Origin: an uncultured Croceitalea sp.
Lineage (GTDB): Bacteria > Bacteroidota > Bacteroidia > Flavobacteriales > Flavobacteriaceae
Assembly (NCBI GenBank): GCA_947499565.1
Contig: CANMOV010000005.1
Coordinates: 1-64,000, forward strand
Length of the DNA stretch: 64,000 bases
Direction: 5' to 3'
Positions 7,563-16,793 of the stretch are shown in pieces (the first letter of the stretch is position 1; each line of letters begins with the position of its first letter). Below the pieces are notes generated by a model. The model was not told where the DNA came from. It worked only from the letters and a program-made list of their open reading frames with translations, and ran no database searches. Made by a program: the position numbers and the translations under genes.

Positions 7563-9431
7563 TTGAATAGTTACAAATGTCGATTTTTTCTAATTCTAAT
7601 ATTTATCTTCATTAGAGTTACTTGTTATTGTCAAACAGTTTATTCAGAATTAGTAAATCAAGTTATATTACAGGACTCAGTAAATGCTTTAAAAACTATA
7701 AATCTTTTGTCCGAGAATAGTAAAAATGATATTGAGCTAAATAATCTATGGCGAGAGGTTATACTTGATTATTTTATGGGGGAAGATGTGAAAACACCTT
7801 ATTATTCGCAAAAAGATTTAGAGAAAACAACTAAACTGACTGCACTTAGATTAATGCGTGTGGCAATGATAAGGGGTAATTATTCGTATGGAAAAGATTC
7901 AATCACTTTTTCCAATTTTCGTAAGGCATTAAGAATTTCAACAAAATTAAATGATACCTCACTGGTTAGACTGACTTCACATTTTATTTTAGACTATATA
8001 TTTAACTCAGGCGATACATATGATATACTACCTAAATATTATGGAATCTTAAATAGATATAAAATAAACAAATTGGATGAGTCAGTTATTTTCTACTACA
8101 CTTCTATTAAGAATAGCATCCTAGATAATTCCCCCGACTTTGAAAACTTAAATAAAGCAGACAGTTGTATAAAAGGACAGGAGTATGTACTTCAAAGAGC
8201 TAAAATTTTACAGTTTAAAGGGGCATTGCAGTCACATTATAACCTAAAACAAGACAATGCAATTAAAACGTGGAAGCAAGCCTTAGCCCTCTACAAAAAG
8301 GTGTCGAGTCATAAAAAAGTCGAGTACCTATTTAGCGTTAACAATAATATTGCAGTTGCTTGGAATATGAAAAATGAATTAGATAGCTCATTTTTTTATT
8401 ATAACAAAGCAGGAAAACTAGGATTGTCTAGAAACAAATATTTGAAATGGGCATATTATCACCAAGGAAAAGCAAATCTTTTCAAACATATGGAATCGTT
8501 TGACAGTGCTTTTGTTGCATTGGATTACGAGAAGAAAAATCTAAAACGCTTCCATGAATCTAAAAGTGAATGGGAGAAAAGAGATATAGACGCGAAATAC
8601 CAAACCGCCGAAAAAGAAAAACAAATTCTTGAAGAACAACAAAAAGTGCGTACCAATCGCAATTGGCTTATTGCGGCTTGTCTAGCACTATTTTTAGGTG
8701 CTGGTATTGCAGTATTATTCCAAAAAAACACTACAAAAAAACGCTTATTGGCGGAGCAAGAGGCTTTACTAAAACAAGAACGGGTAGATAACCTGCTTAA
8801 AGAGCAAGAGCTAGTCAGTATTGATGCTATGATTGCTGGCCAAGAAAAAGAACGCCAGCGTGTTGCCAACGAATTGCATGACGATTTAGGCAGTTTAATG
8901 GCTACCATAAAACTACATTTCGACAATTCAAAAGTGAGCAAAAAAGACCCAGCTTTAAAAAATGCGCAAAAACTCTTGGAAGAAGCCTACCAAAAAGTAC
9001 GTAGTATGGCACACAGCAAAAACTCGGGGGTTATGAGTGATCAGGGACTCTTGCCGGCCATTAAAAAAATGGCGCAGGTGATTACCGAAACCAATGCCTT
9101 GAAAGTAGCAGTAGAGGATTTTGGAATGGGAGACCGGCTAGAAAATTCTTTAGAACTCAACCTTTTTCGTATGGTACAAGAACTCGTAGCCAATGCAATA
9201 AAACATGCTGAGGCGACCAAAGTGACTATTCAATTGACCCAGCATGAAGATAACCTGAATATTATTATAGAAGACAATGGCAAAGGTTTTGACCGTTCTA
9301 AAATTGAAACTGATAAAACAGGTATGGGCCTAACTACTATTGAAAAACGAGTAGAACATTTAGAAGGAAATTTTACCATAGACAGTATTTTGGGTAAAGG
9401 CACCTCTATTTTAATTGATATTCCTGTATGA
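7563..9431 (+). CDS. Sensor histidine kinase, NarL-type, with TPR-like periplasmic region
   Basis: This 622-residue protein uses a TTG start 15 bp after the preceding stop, and no usable ATG lies closer than about residue 74. It has a signal-anchor (6-22), then a helical, TPR-like extracytoplasmic region (about 30-330), a coiled coil, and a membrane helix at about 367-386. The HisKA_3 dimerisation helix has the phospho-acceptor H439 in ANELHDDLGSLMA. The HATPase domain has N-box VANAIKHAEA and G-box DNGKGFD and GMGLTTIEKRV. The family autophosphorylates and passes phosphate to a LuxR-type regulator, here the next gene, which overlaps by 4 bp (ATGA). The sensed signal is unknown. Confidence 0.92.
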   Translation: MNSYKCRFFLILIFIFIRVTCYCQTVYSELVNQVILQDSVNALKTINLLSENSKNDIELNNLWREVILDYFMGEDVKTPYYSQKDLEKTTKLTALRLMRVAMIRGNYSYGKDSITFSNFRKALRISTKLNDTSLVRLTSHFILDYIFNSGDTYDILPKYYGILNRYKINKLDESVIFYYTSIKNSILDNSPDFENLNKADSCIKGQEYVLQRAKILQFKGALQSHYNLKQDNAIKTWKQALALYKKVSSHKKVEYLFSVNNNIAVAWNMKNELDSSFFYYNKAGKLGLSRNKYLKWAYYHQGKANLFKHMESFDSAFVALDYEKKNLKRFHESKSEWEKRDIDAKYQTAEKEKQILEEQQKVRTNRNWLIAACLALFLGAGIAVLFQKNTTKKRLLAEQEALLKQERVDNLLKEQELVSIDAMIAGQEKERQRVANELHDDLGSLMATIKLHFDNSKVSKKDPALKNAQKLLEEAYQKVRSMAHSKNSGVMSDQGLLPAIKKMAQVITETNALKVAVEDFGMGDRLENSLELNLFRMVQELVANAIKHAEATKVTIQLTQHEDNLNIIIEDNGKGFDRSKIETDKTGMGLTTIEKRVEHLEGNFTIDSILGKGTSILIDIPV

Positions 9432-10042
9432 TAACCGTAGCCATAGCCGAAGACCACCAAGCCCTGATTGACGGGATAAAATCCTATGTAAAGTACGAGG
9501 ATGATATCTCGGTGATTGGTCATGCCAATGATGGGGAAGCCTTACTCAAATTGGTGCGCCTTAAGCAACCCAAAGTAGTGCTTTGTGATATTCGTATGCC
9601 TAAATTAGACGGTATTGAAGCCACGAAAACTATTCTAAAAGAACTGCCTTATACCAAGGTCGTGGCCTTTACCATGTTTGATCAAGATGATGCCGTAAAA
9701 CAAATGCTAAATGCTGGAGCTCAAGGTTATATTTTAAAGAACAGTAGCCTTGACATTGTATTGGAAGCCATACGAACTGTTGCAGGCGGGAAAACCTATT
9801 ACGACAAAAAGATACACCTGCCTGATGCCGAAAAAAACAGCTCTAAAAGTGTACTCTCTTCCCGGGAGCGCGAGATTTTACAATTAATTGCCAAAGGCCG
9901 TACCAGCCACCAAATTGCAGAGCAACTCTTTATAGGTAAAAGTACTGTGGACACCCACCGTAAAAACATGATTCGTAAACTCAACTTAAGTGGTGCAGGG
10001 GAATTGTTGCGCTACGCGGTGGAGAAGAAGTATGAGTTTTGA
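9428..10042 (+). CDS. NarL/LuxR-family response regulator
   Basis: This 204-residue protein has a receiver domain (1-120) with acidic pair E8-D9, phosphorylation site D54 in VVLCDIRMPKLDG, and Lys in ILKNSS. The C-terminal LuxR-type helix-turn-helix (about 140-200) contains LSSREREILQLIAKG and GKSTVDTHRKNMIRKL. Translation is coupled to the kinase by an ATGA overlap. It probably regulates its own operon and the genes at 10254-13725, because the same palindrome precedes 6876 and lies directly after its own stop. The function is clear and the targets are inferred. Confidence 0.95.
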   Translation: MITVAIAEDHQALIDGIKSYVKYEDDISVIGHANDGEALLKLVRLKQPKVVLCDIRMPKLDGIEATKTILKELPYTKVVAFTMFDQDDAVKQMLNAGAQGYILKNSSLDIVLEAIRTVAGGKTYYDKKIHLPDAEKNSSKSVLSSREREILQLIAKGRTSHQIAEQLFIGKSTVDTHRKNMIRKLNLSGAGELLRYAVEKKYEF

Positions 10043-10063
10043 AAATCCCTATCTATGGGGATT
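10042..10063. promoter_or_regulatory. Palindromic motif AAAATCCCTA-N3-ATGGGGATT, copy 2
   Basis: The site is identical to the one at 6801-6822 except for the three central bases (TCT here, GGA there). It starts at the last base of the response regulator gene and ends 190 bp before the next gene. A further half site GGGATTTCC is near 10167. Because it follows a stop codon and is trailed by GTTTTG, it could instead be a weak terminator. The match to the upstream site favours a regulator-binding site. Confidence 0.45.
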
Positions 10064-10253
10064 GTTTTGAAAACCTGATATGATAACCTTGTAATAGCGC
10101 TTTATTAAGCTGATTGTCAGAAACTTCTGTAAACAAAAACCACAGAATTTTTAAGGTTTTTGTAGAAGGGATTTCCAAATCGCTATTGTAAATTTAAAGC
10201 ACCCCCCCATAACATAATATTACTAACCAAAATAACAATTTAACTAAATAATT

Positions 10254-11957
10254 ATGAAGCTAAAAATAGGATTGATTCTTGTACTTATCCCATTCTTTAT
10301 GCAAGCACAAACTGAAGAAATAAAGAAGGAGTATAGAACCATAGATAATATTTCATTAAACGGTAAAATATATACCATAAAAGCCAAGTATTCAGAAAGG
10401 GATTTTCAACTTCAGCTTTGTGATAATAATAGTTGTCATGGATCAAACCAAGATTTTAATAGAAAAATAGACCCTCAAATGTTATCCAGAGCTGTGATTA
10501 AATTGGCAATTGATTCTAAAACAGATGCCGAACTTGATGATGATAGTCTGGTCACTCCAGAAGAGAAATCTTATTTAAAGCAGCTGTTGGATAAGTTGAA
10601 CGTCCTGATTGAAGCTGATAAATCGGCAGCACAAAAACTATTGGAAGCGGTAGATGGCGAGAAAGATAAGGACGCCGCAGAAATCGTACTCAAAAAAAGG
10701 GCAAAATTCTTAATAAATAAACCATCTAACCTTGAAAAACGAAAGTACTTCAAGAATGTTGATGGGGAGCATACTCATGAAGGAGGAGAACTTATTTTAG
10801 AGAATGCCGTCATTGTTTTCTTTAACAACAAAGCCTCATCAATATCCGTAACCGCTACAATCGATAATAAAGGTAAGAAAGAACAAATTGTACTATATAA
10901 TTATAAATACAGCATACCCTTACGAGCCTTTAATTATTATGATAATGCGAGTAAAGTTGTTAGGGTTAAATATATATTGACAGGTCAGGCATCTAACGGC
11001 GAAGAAATAGAGGTACATGTAAACGACTTGTTCGATTACAGAAACGTTGGGAAAAAGAACAATGGAAATTTTGGCTTTTCAATCGCCAATCAGAGAATAC
11101 GTTTAGGCAATGGTAAAGACGAGTCAAATACATACAAGGTAGTACAACGGCGCTTTTTTGATTTTTTTACTGGGGTCGTCTATTCGGATGTGATGGGGTT
11201 AAATACTGAAAATAGTAATTCATTAATCAATGCACAAGCGGATCTTTTAATGCCTTTAAATTTAGGAAATTGGGCCAAATTGACAGCGTTGCGACAATTC
11301 ATGTTGACTTCTAATATTGCTTTAAACAATAGTTTTGAAAATGATTCTCGTTTTATTAACTTTTCTGGAACTGATATGGTCTCTCATTTTGATTTGTTCG
11401 AGAAAAACAACTTAAACGCGACAATAAGCCTTGATGCACTAAGTTATGAATCTAAAGGTTGGACTTCAACCTATTCTCTAGGGTATCGCCTAGGATTTTA
11501 TCGAACGGGCTTCCAATATGCAGAAGTCCAAAATGGCGCTGAAGATGTGATAACAAAAGGACAGCTACTTTCCATTTCACACGGGCCCTATATAAATTTT
11601 GAATTTCGTCCTCAAGATAATTTCGGTGCAGATATCTTGTTGAGTATGGAAGAATTCAATATTAATGATGAAGTTACAATTAGTGGTAGAGGAGATTTTA
11701 GAGATGATATTATCGAAGACGATGGTTCAAATTCATTTTTGTTCAAACATAACTTGGTTAGAATGTCTACAAACTTTTATTGGTTGACTAATCCGGGTAA
11801 ATCCACGGGAGGAATTTATGCAAGGGTAGGTGCCACATACCATACCGCAACGGATGCTATTTTTCCGCAGGTTTTAGTAGGGTATGCTACAAACCTTACT
11901 TCATTTGTAAATAGATTTAAACCCAAAACAACGCCGACAACAAATGAAAGTAAATAA
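10254..11957 (+). CDS. Secreted protein of unknown function, possible outer-membrane beta-rich domain
   Basis: This 567-residue protein has a signal peptide ending MQAQ (about 19). I do not recognise the family. Residues 20-90 look like a small beta domain with CDNNSCHG. Residues 95-160 are helical and charged (LDKLNVLIEADKSAAQKLLEAVDGE). The part after about 270 alternates hydrophobic and polar residues with many aromatic/Asn turns (LSYESKGWTSTYSLGYRLGFYRTG is the clearest stretch, split by turns), as in outer-membrane barrels. The last codons overlap the next gene by 14 bp, so the two are probably co-translated. Position after the two-component genes suggests it is a target of that regulator. 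Confidence 0.65.
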   Translation: MKLKIGLILVLIPFFMQAQTEEIKKEYRTIDNISLNGKIYTIKAKYSERDFQLQLCDNNSCHGSNQDFNRKIDPQMLSRAVIKLAIDSKTDAELDDDSLVTPEEKSYLKQLLDKLNVLIEADKSAAQKLLEAVDGEKDKDAAEIVLKKRAKFLINKPSNLEKRKYFKNVDGEHTHEGGELILENAVIVFFNNKASSISVTATIDNKGKKEQIVLYNYKYSIPLRAFNYYDNASKVVRVKYILTGQASNGEEIEVHVNDLFDYRNVGKKNNGNFGFSIANQRIRLGNGKDESNTYKVVQRRFFDFFTGVVYSDVMGLNTENSNSLINAQADLLMPLNLGNWAKLTALRQFMLTSNIALNNSFENDSRFINFSGTDMVSHFDLFEKNNLNATISLDALSYESKGWTSTYSLGYRLGFYRTGFQYAEVQNGAEDVITKGQLLSISHGPYINFEFRPQDNFGADILLSMEEFNINDEVTISGRGDFRDDIIEDDGSNSFLFKHNLVRMSTNFYWLTNPGKSTGGIYARVGATYHTATDAIFPQVLVGYATNLTSFVNRFKPKTTPTTNESK

Positions 11958-13725
11958 GATATATCAAGAGCGATTAAGTAAAAAAGAAGACAGCTATTTT
12001 ATTAATGCACACACGCATATCTTCAATGCAAATGATACACCAATTCATTTAGCTAAAAAGTTTATTATATGGCCTTTTTATTTTCTTTTGAATACGCAAT
12101 GGGCAATTACAGTTTTAAAAAAATACCGAAAAAGGCAGTCTAAGAAATTTAGATATCGTGCAAAGAATAAAGTTTGGCAAAAATACCTTACTTCAAAATC
12201 ACTTTTCTATCAATATAGTAAAAGAATTCTATTATTAGCGGCAAATATAATTTTCTTCTTTTACACGGTTTATTTAATTCAACCTTTAATCTCATTCTGG
12301 CCAGTTAAAGGATGGCTTACTGCTATATATGAAAATGATTGGGGGGAGAATTTTTTATTTTTCAAACGAAGATTTTACTATTTGAGTATAGTGATGATTG
12401 TGGTTATTTTCTTTAAAGACATCAGAAGTTGGTTTTTTAAATTAATCTGGAACAACTTAAAGAAGAGACTTGGTAAAGATTTGGTTGATTTTATTCTTAG
12501 GTATAAAAATATTCTTCTTTTTGCTGGTTATGGAAACATGAAGGGAATTTTCAATAAGTTAAAAAATCAATATCCACCAAAAACAAAATTTGTTGTTCTT
12601 CCTATGGATATGGAGTACATGAAAGCTGGTTCAGTTAAAAGACCATATACTGAGCAAATGGAACAGTTGCTTAAAATTAAGCGAAAAAACCCGAATGACA
12701 TTTATCCTTTTTTGTTTGCTCACCCTAAGCGTATGAATAAAAAGTTTAAGGGGAAACCCTATTTCTCTGGAGGCTTAAATAAACAAGGAAAATATGTGTT
12801 GAAGACTAGTTTAGTAATGGACTATTTTAATGAGGGTTGTTCTGGGGTAAAGATTTATCCTGCTTTGGGGTACTATCCATTTGATGAAGAATTATTGCCT
12901 TTATGGCTGTATTGTGCTCAAAACAATATTCCAATAACTACACATTGTTCAGTGGGACCAATTTTTTATAGAGGTAATCTAAAGCATCTTAAAAAACCTT
13001 CCAAAATAAATCCTCCACGAGGTATAGATAGACACCCTGTTTTTGATGAAATTGTTGGTAAGAATTCCTCCGGAAAGAACATAATTGAACCCCTAAGATT
13101 ACCATTGCATAGGAATAAGGTTTTTCAAAGAAATTTTACACACCCTCTAAATTACATTTGTTTGTTGCATGAACCATTTTTAAAAAAGGTTTTAGATTTT
13201 CACTCAAATAAGGATTTGAATAAGCTTTTTGGCTATGATTTAAAAAATAAAGAAAAACCTTTGGATAGAAATTTAGCTAACCTTAAGATAAATCTGGCAC
13301 ATTATGGCGGTTCTGAAAATTGGGATGAGTTCTTAAAGAAAGATAGATATGATGAAGCAAATGCAATCATTAAAAAACCAACAATAGGTCTGGATCTTAA
13401 GAAAAGATTAGACAATAATACTATTTTATATAGCATGTGGCATTATGTAGATTGGTTTTCTATTATCTCATCAATGATGATTTGCTTTGATAATGTGTAT
13501 ACCGATATTAGTTATACTGCGCACGATCTCAAATATTTAAACCTATTATCTGAAATAATGGATAATAAAAGGATTGGTAAACGCATTTTGTTTGGAACAG
13601 ATTTTTATGTTGTTAGTAATCATAAGAGCGAAAAGCAATTTTGGATAGATATGCAAAATACTCTTGGGATGGATAAGTGGAACAGATTGGCGAAGATTAA
13701 TCCAAAAAATTTCTTAAATATTTAA
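11944..13725 (+). CDS. Membrane-embedded amidohydrolase-superfamily protein
   Basis: This 593-residue protein has split metal-dependent hydrolase motifs. H23 and H25 lie in NAHTHIFNAND at the first barrel strand, H334 in PITTHCSVG, another His in NLAHYGGSENW, and the catalytic Asp D553 in ILFGTDFYV. Between the first and later motifs is an insertion with about three hydrophobic helices (around 43-60, 97-121 and 145-161). The catalytic barrel therefore seems tied to the inner membrane. All expected metal ligands are present, so it is probably active, but the substrate cannot be read. It overlaps the preceding gene by 14 bp. An insertion this size between the HxH strand and the rest of the barrel is unusual for amidohydrolases. 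Confidence 0.8.
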   Translation: MKVNKIYQERLSKKEDSYFINAHTHIFNANDTPIHLAKKFIIWPFYFLLNTQWAITVLKKYRKRQSKKFRYRAKNKVWQKYLTSKSLFYQYSKRILLLAANIIFFFYTVYLIQPLISFWPVKGWLTAIYENDWGENFLFFKRRFYYLSIVMIVVIFFKDIRSWFFKLIWNNLKKRLGKDLVDFILRYKNILLFAGYGNMKGIFNKLKNQYPPKTKFVVLPMDMEYMKAGSVKRPYTEQMEQLLKIKRKNPNDIYPFLFAHPKRMNKKFKGKPYFSGGLNKQGKYVLKTSLVMDYFNEGCSGVKIYPALGYYPFDEELLPLWLYCAQNNIPITTHCSVGPIFYRGNLKHLKKPSKINPPRGIDRHPVFDEIVGKNSSGKNIIEPLRLPLHRNKVFQRNFTHPLNYICLLHEPFLKKVLDFHSNKDLNKLFGYDLKNKEKPLDRNLANLKINLAHYGGSENWDEFLKKDRYDEANAIIKKPTIGLDLKKRLDNNTILYSMWHYVDWFSIISSMMICFDNVYTDISYTAHDLKYLNLLSEIMDNKRIGKRILFGTDFYVVSNHKSEKQFWIDMQNTLGMDKWNRLAKINPKNFLNI

Positions 13726-14097
13726 AGTTGTTGTAAAACTCTAAATAATTCTGCTATCGCCAAAGAATCTAATTGGCAAAGATTTTTTGAATCATTGCGA
13801 ATTCTTTTTTGAAATAACTTTTCTAAGTCAAAGTATGCTCGTTGATGTAGTTTAAATATTCTTTGAGCTCAGGGATTCATTTTATCATGCGGTCATTTGT
13901 GGTGTTTTCGTAGGAGGTATGCCAGGAAACAGTCGCAATGCTTCCTTAGTTTTGACCGTTGAAACAAACTCTGGCAAATAAATAGGGTTTCATCTTAGAA
14001 AATTCTATCCTCAATCGCGTCATTGGGTTATGTAACTTAATTGCAAAGTCAGCTTTACAAAAAATAGTATCTTGGTAATTACGAAGCAACCAAGCTT
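13726..14097. other. Intergenic region with no clear gene
   Basis: No confident gene lies in these 372 bases. A 40-codon open stretch near 13865-13980 looks protein-like (HAVICGVFVGGMPGNSR) but lacks a start and could be a decayed gene fragment. A -7-like TATCTTGG box at 14068-14075 sits just before the DUF2188 gene. Confidence 0.4.
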
Positions 14098-14388
14098 ATG
14101 ACCAAGAATAGCACATCCAAATCTTGGATAAAAATTTTAATAGAACTTGTTGAGGTATTTTTCAAGAGCTCTCGTGCTAGCAATAGGCCGCGAACATGGC
14201 ATCAACATGTGGTGCCTCATGAGAAAGGTTGGGCGGTTCGTAGAGAAGGCAACAAACGAATAACCTCAAAACATAGAAAACAATCCACCGCAATTAATAA
14301 AGCTAAAACCATCGCTAGAAAGCACCAAGCCGATGTCATCATCCATAGAACAGATGGGACAATCCGTGATAGGATAAGCTTTGATTGA
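14098..14388 (+). CDS. DUF2188 domain protein
   Basis: This 96-residue protein has a basic N-terminal leader. The DUF2188 core (about 36-94) reads WHQHVVPHEKGWAVRREG, then AINKAKTIARKHQADVIIH and GTIRDR. Members are small cytosolic proteins of unknown role, found alone or fused to nucleases and regulators. It is monocistronic between two stretches of repeat-rich DNA. The family is recognised with good confidence and no function is claimed. Confidence 0.8.
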   Translation: MTKNSTSKSWIKILIELVEVFFKSSRASNRPRTWHQHVVPHEKGWAVRREGNKRITSKHRKQSTAINKAKTIARKHQADVIIHRTDGTIRDRISFD

Positions 14389-14444
14389 GGAATGCTTCGT
14401 CCCTCAGCATGACACTAATAAGGGTATATGGGTGTCTAAGGATT

Positions 14445-14513
14445 GTCAGTTCGAGTGAAACCCTGAAAGTGGTTTTTGCACTTCGGCGAGCTTAGAGGAG
14501 CTATCGAGAACTT
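14445..14513. repeat. Dispersed intergenic repeat, family A, partial copy 2
   Basis: It starts with GTCAGTTCGAGTGA, the same end as the copies at 2183 and 15277, and carries the TATCGAGAA box at about 14502-14510. The right-hand TCACTCGAA end is missing, so it is a half element. It lies directly upstream of the HAD gene promoter. Confidence 0.65.
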
Positions 14514-14567
14514 TGGAACATGCAATGCATGACATGTTTTTTATAAAAATGAACAACGAGTTAATCT

Positions 14568-14575
14568 TATCTTTG
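14568..14575 (+). promoter_or_regulatory. Bacteroidota -7 box TATCTTTG upstream of HAD gene
   Basis: TATCTTTG fits TAnnTTTG exactly and ends 13 bp before the TTG start at 14589, implying a very short leader. No clear TTG -33 element is visible at the expected distance. Confidence 0.5.
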
Positions 14576-14588
14576 CCAAAAATTTCCT

Positions 14589-15245
14589 TTGTTTAAAGCA
14601 GTATTGTTTGATATGGATGGAGTCATCATAGATTCCGAACCTTTACACCAAAAAGCCTATTATGGAATGTTTAAGGAGGTAGGGATTACCGTTTCAGATG
14701 CACTTTATGAAAGTTTTACGGGCAAAGCTACCTTACAAATATGTAAGCAGCTAGTCCAGGAGTTTCAATTAAAACAGGCACCACAAGAATTGGTCAATAT
14801 AAAAAGAGGCATCTTTAAGCATCTTTTTCTGAATGACCCAGATTTAGATTTAATAGCAGACGTCCGAGAATTAATAGAAGACTACTATAATAATGGACTC
14901 ACTTTGGTTTTGGCAAGTTCAGCATCTATGCTCACTATCAATAATGTGTTTTCCAGGTTTGAGTTAGATCAGTACTTTAAAGCCAAACTAAGTGGAGCAG
15001 ATTTAAAAGCGAGCAAACCTCATCCAGAGATTTTTATAAAAGCTGCTGCCGCTTCCGGTTTTATCAGAGAAGAATGCATGGTGATAGAAGACTCTACCAA
15101 TGGTATAAAAGCAGCCCATGCTGCAGGTATCTATTGCGTTGGGTTTAAAAGTCCACATTCTAAAAATCAGGATTATTCTTTAGCTGATAAAGTGATTTCC
15201 TCTTTTAACGAAATTCTGTTTGAGAAGATTAGTATATTGGTATAA
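14589..15245 (+). CDS. HAD-superfamily phosphatase / beta-phosphoglucomutase-like
   Basis: This 218-residue protein opens with a TTG codon, then the HAD motif I FDMDGVIIDSEP almost at the N-terminus, which fixes the start. A helical cap follows (15-80). Motif II is LASSAS, motif III Lys is in SKPHPEIF, and motif IV is VIEDSTNGIKAA. This is the subfamily of sugar-phosphate phosphatases and beta-phosphoglucomutases, acting through an aspartyl-phosphate on the first Asp. The cap sequence suggests a sugar phosphate substrate, which cannot be fixed further. It is monocistronic. Confidence 0.9.
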   Translation: MFKAVLFDMDGVIIDSEPLHQKAYYGMFKEVGITVSDALYESFTGKATLQICKQLVQEFQLKQAPQELVNIKRGIFKHLFLNDPDLDLIADVRELIEDYYNNGLTLVLASSASMLTINNVFSRFELDQYFKAKLSGADLKASKPHPEIFIKAAAASGFIREECMVIEDSTNGIKAAHAAGIYCVGFKSPHSKNQDYSLADKVISSFNEILFEKISILV

Positions 15246-15276
15246 TCTGTTTTACATTTTATGGGTTACAAAAGCC

Positions 15277-15392
15277 GTCAGTTCGAGTTTTTCCCAGAGG
15301 GAAAAGTATCGAGAACAAGGTTTTTAACCTATAAAGGCTGATTCTCGATACAATTTTTCTGAATGCTGTTCAGAAAAATCACTCGAATTGAC
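15277..15392. repeat. Dispersed palindromic intergenic repeat, family A, copy 3
   Basis: The ends are GTCAGTTCGAGT (15277-15288) and TCACTCGAATTGAC (15379-15392). Inside lie the inverted pair TATCGAGAA/TTCTCGATA and a small hairpin TTTTTCTGAA/TTCAGAAAAA near the right end. The arrangement of boxes matches copy 1, although the sequence between them differs. Confidence 0.7.
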
Positions 15393-15439
15393 AATTTTCT
15401 ATCAAGAAATCTGCATGAGGTTATTATAAAACAACTTTC

Positions 15440-15484
15440 GTCATTTCGAACCGAATGAACAGCGCATGAGAAATCCAGATTTCT
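15440..15484. repeat. Dispersed intergenic repeat, family B, half copy
   Basis: It begins with GTCATTTCGAA, as in the element at 3464-3551, and continues to a GAGAAATCCAGATTTCTT hairpin. The right-hand TTCGAAATGAC end is absent. It lies 39 bp before the AraC-type regulator gene. Confidence 0.55.
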
Positions 15485-15522
15485 TTATAAAAGGATATAT
15501 TTGATAAAGCAATCAATACAAG

Positions 15523-16695
15523 ATGCGATTACTGCTTTTACAAGACTTTCCAGATTTTAACAGTTACAGCACCCCTCTTTTAATTTTGGGACTGCAAGGG
15601 GCAATTTTATGTGTACTACTTTACCGTAGATTTTTGAGAAAAAGATTATTGCCAGATCTTTTATTGGCCGGTATCCTATTCATCTTATGCTATCATCGTA
15701 CCACGTATACCATAGGCTTTATGAGCTGGTACGATACCTATAGAAATACCAAAATCAACTATTTTTTGGTGAGTATGGAACTACTAATGGCACCGCTTAT
15801 TTTCTTTTATGTAAAAAGTGTGGTGACACCAAGCTTTAAATGGTTAAAAAAGTACTTCTGGCATTTTTTGCCTTGGTTGGTATTCTTTTTAGCTAAACTT
15901 ACTATTTACCTTTATGATGTCCAACAACCAGGCTTTGAAGCTGTCCAAAATGGATACTTAGTGGTTAATTTTCAATGGCCCTATCTGAATCCTTTAGTAA
16001 CCTTTTTTGCCTCTGCTCAGATGTTGTTGTATTTAGCGTTTTCCTTTCAACTATACTATACCTATAAAAAAGAGATACAAGCCTTTTTTTCTAATACAAC
16101 TAAAAAAGAACTCACGTGGATTCGCAATTTTCTGATCATCTACACCTTTATTTTTTGCTACGGTTTGGTTCAAATTTTTGTAGACGAGTATATTGTTGAA
16201 ATGAGCTGGACTCAAAAATGGTGGATACAGTTTTTTTCAGCAATTGCACTATTGTATTTTGGAGTAAAAGGCTACTTTACCAATTTCGATTTTTTAAAAG
16301 CCTTTGAAAAAACTCCGCATGCTGTAAAATCTTCTGCCAAAACAAACAACTTGTTTTTGGAACAGAAAGAAACTATTAATAAACTCTTTGTAAAAGACAA
16401 AATTTTTCTAGATCCGGAATTAAACCTGAATCAGCTCTCCGTAAAAACCAAATTAAACCGCGCGGAAGTATCGGAAATTATCAATTTAGGTTTCGGAATG
16501 AACTTCAATGATTTTGTAAACCATTTCCGTATTGAAGAATTTAAACAACGACTCCTTGGGGGAGAGCACCAACAATTTTCTTTAGTAGGACTAGCCTTTG
16601 AGTGTGGTTTTAATAGCAAGGCCACCTTTAATCGGGTTTTTAAAAAAGAAGTAAAATTAACACCAACGGAATATCTAAAAACATTGGAATCATAG
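15523..16695 (+). CDS. Membrane-bound AraC-family transcriptional regulator
   Basis: This 390-residue protein has about seven hydrophobic helices in residues 15-250 (LILGLQGAILCVLLY, LLLAGILFILCYH, LLMAPLIFFYVKSVV, and others). The C-terminal AraC-type DNA-binding domain (about 285-388) has LNLNQLSVKTKLNRAEVSEII for the first helix-turn-helix and VGLAFECGFNSKATFNRVFKKE for the second. It is therefore a one-component regulator with a membrane sensor, a layout frequent in this phylum. The target is unknown. The nearest downstream genes (16794, 17542) are candidates by position only. Confidence 0.9.
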   Translation: MRLLLLQDFPDFNSYSTPLLILGLQGAILCVLLYRRFLRKRLLPDLLLAGILFILCYHRTTYTIGFMSWYDTYRNTKINYFLVSMELLMAPLIFFYVKSVVTPSFKWLKKYFWHFLPWLVFFLAKLTIYLYDVQQPGFEAVQNGYLVVNFQWPYLNPLVTFFASAQMLLYLAFSFQLYYTYKKEIQAFFSNTTKKELTWIRNFLIIYTFIFCYGLVQIFVDEYIVEMSWTQKWWIQFFSAIALLYFGVKGYFTNFDFLKAFEKTPHAVKSSAKTNNLFLEQKETINKLFVKDKIFLDPELNLNQLSVKTKLNRAEVSEIINLGFGMNFNDFVNHFRIEEFKQRLLGGEHQQFSLVGLAFECGFNSKATFNRVFKKEVKLTPTEYLKTLES

Positions 16696-16793
16696 AGTCT
16701 CAAATCGTATGAGACGTCTCTATTTTATTTAAGTCGTCTAACGAAAACCACTTTCTCAAATTTGTTTCAGTATTAATCTTGAAAACAAAAATC

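Noticed and set aside
13865-13980. Possible decayed gene fragment
   Set aside because: An open stretch of about 40 codons without a start, and no family recognised. I could not show that it was ever a gene.
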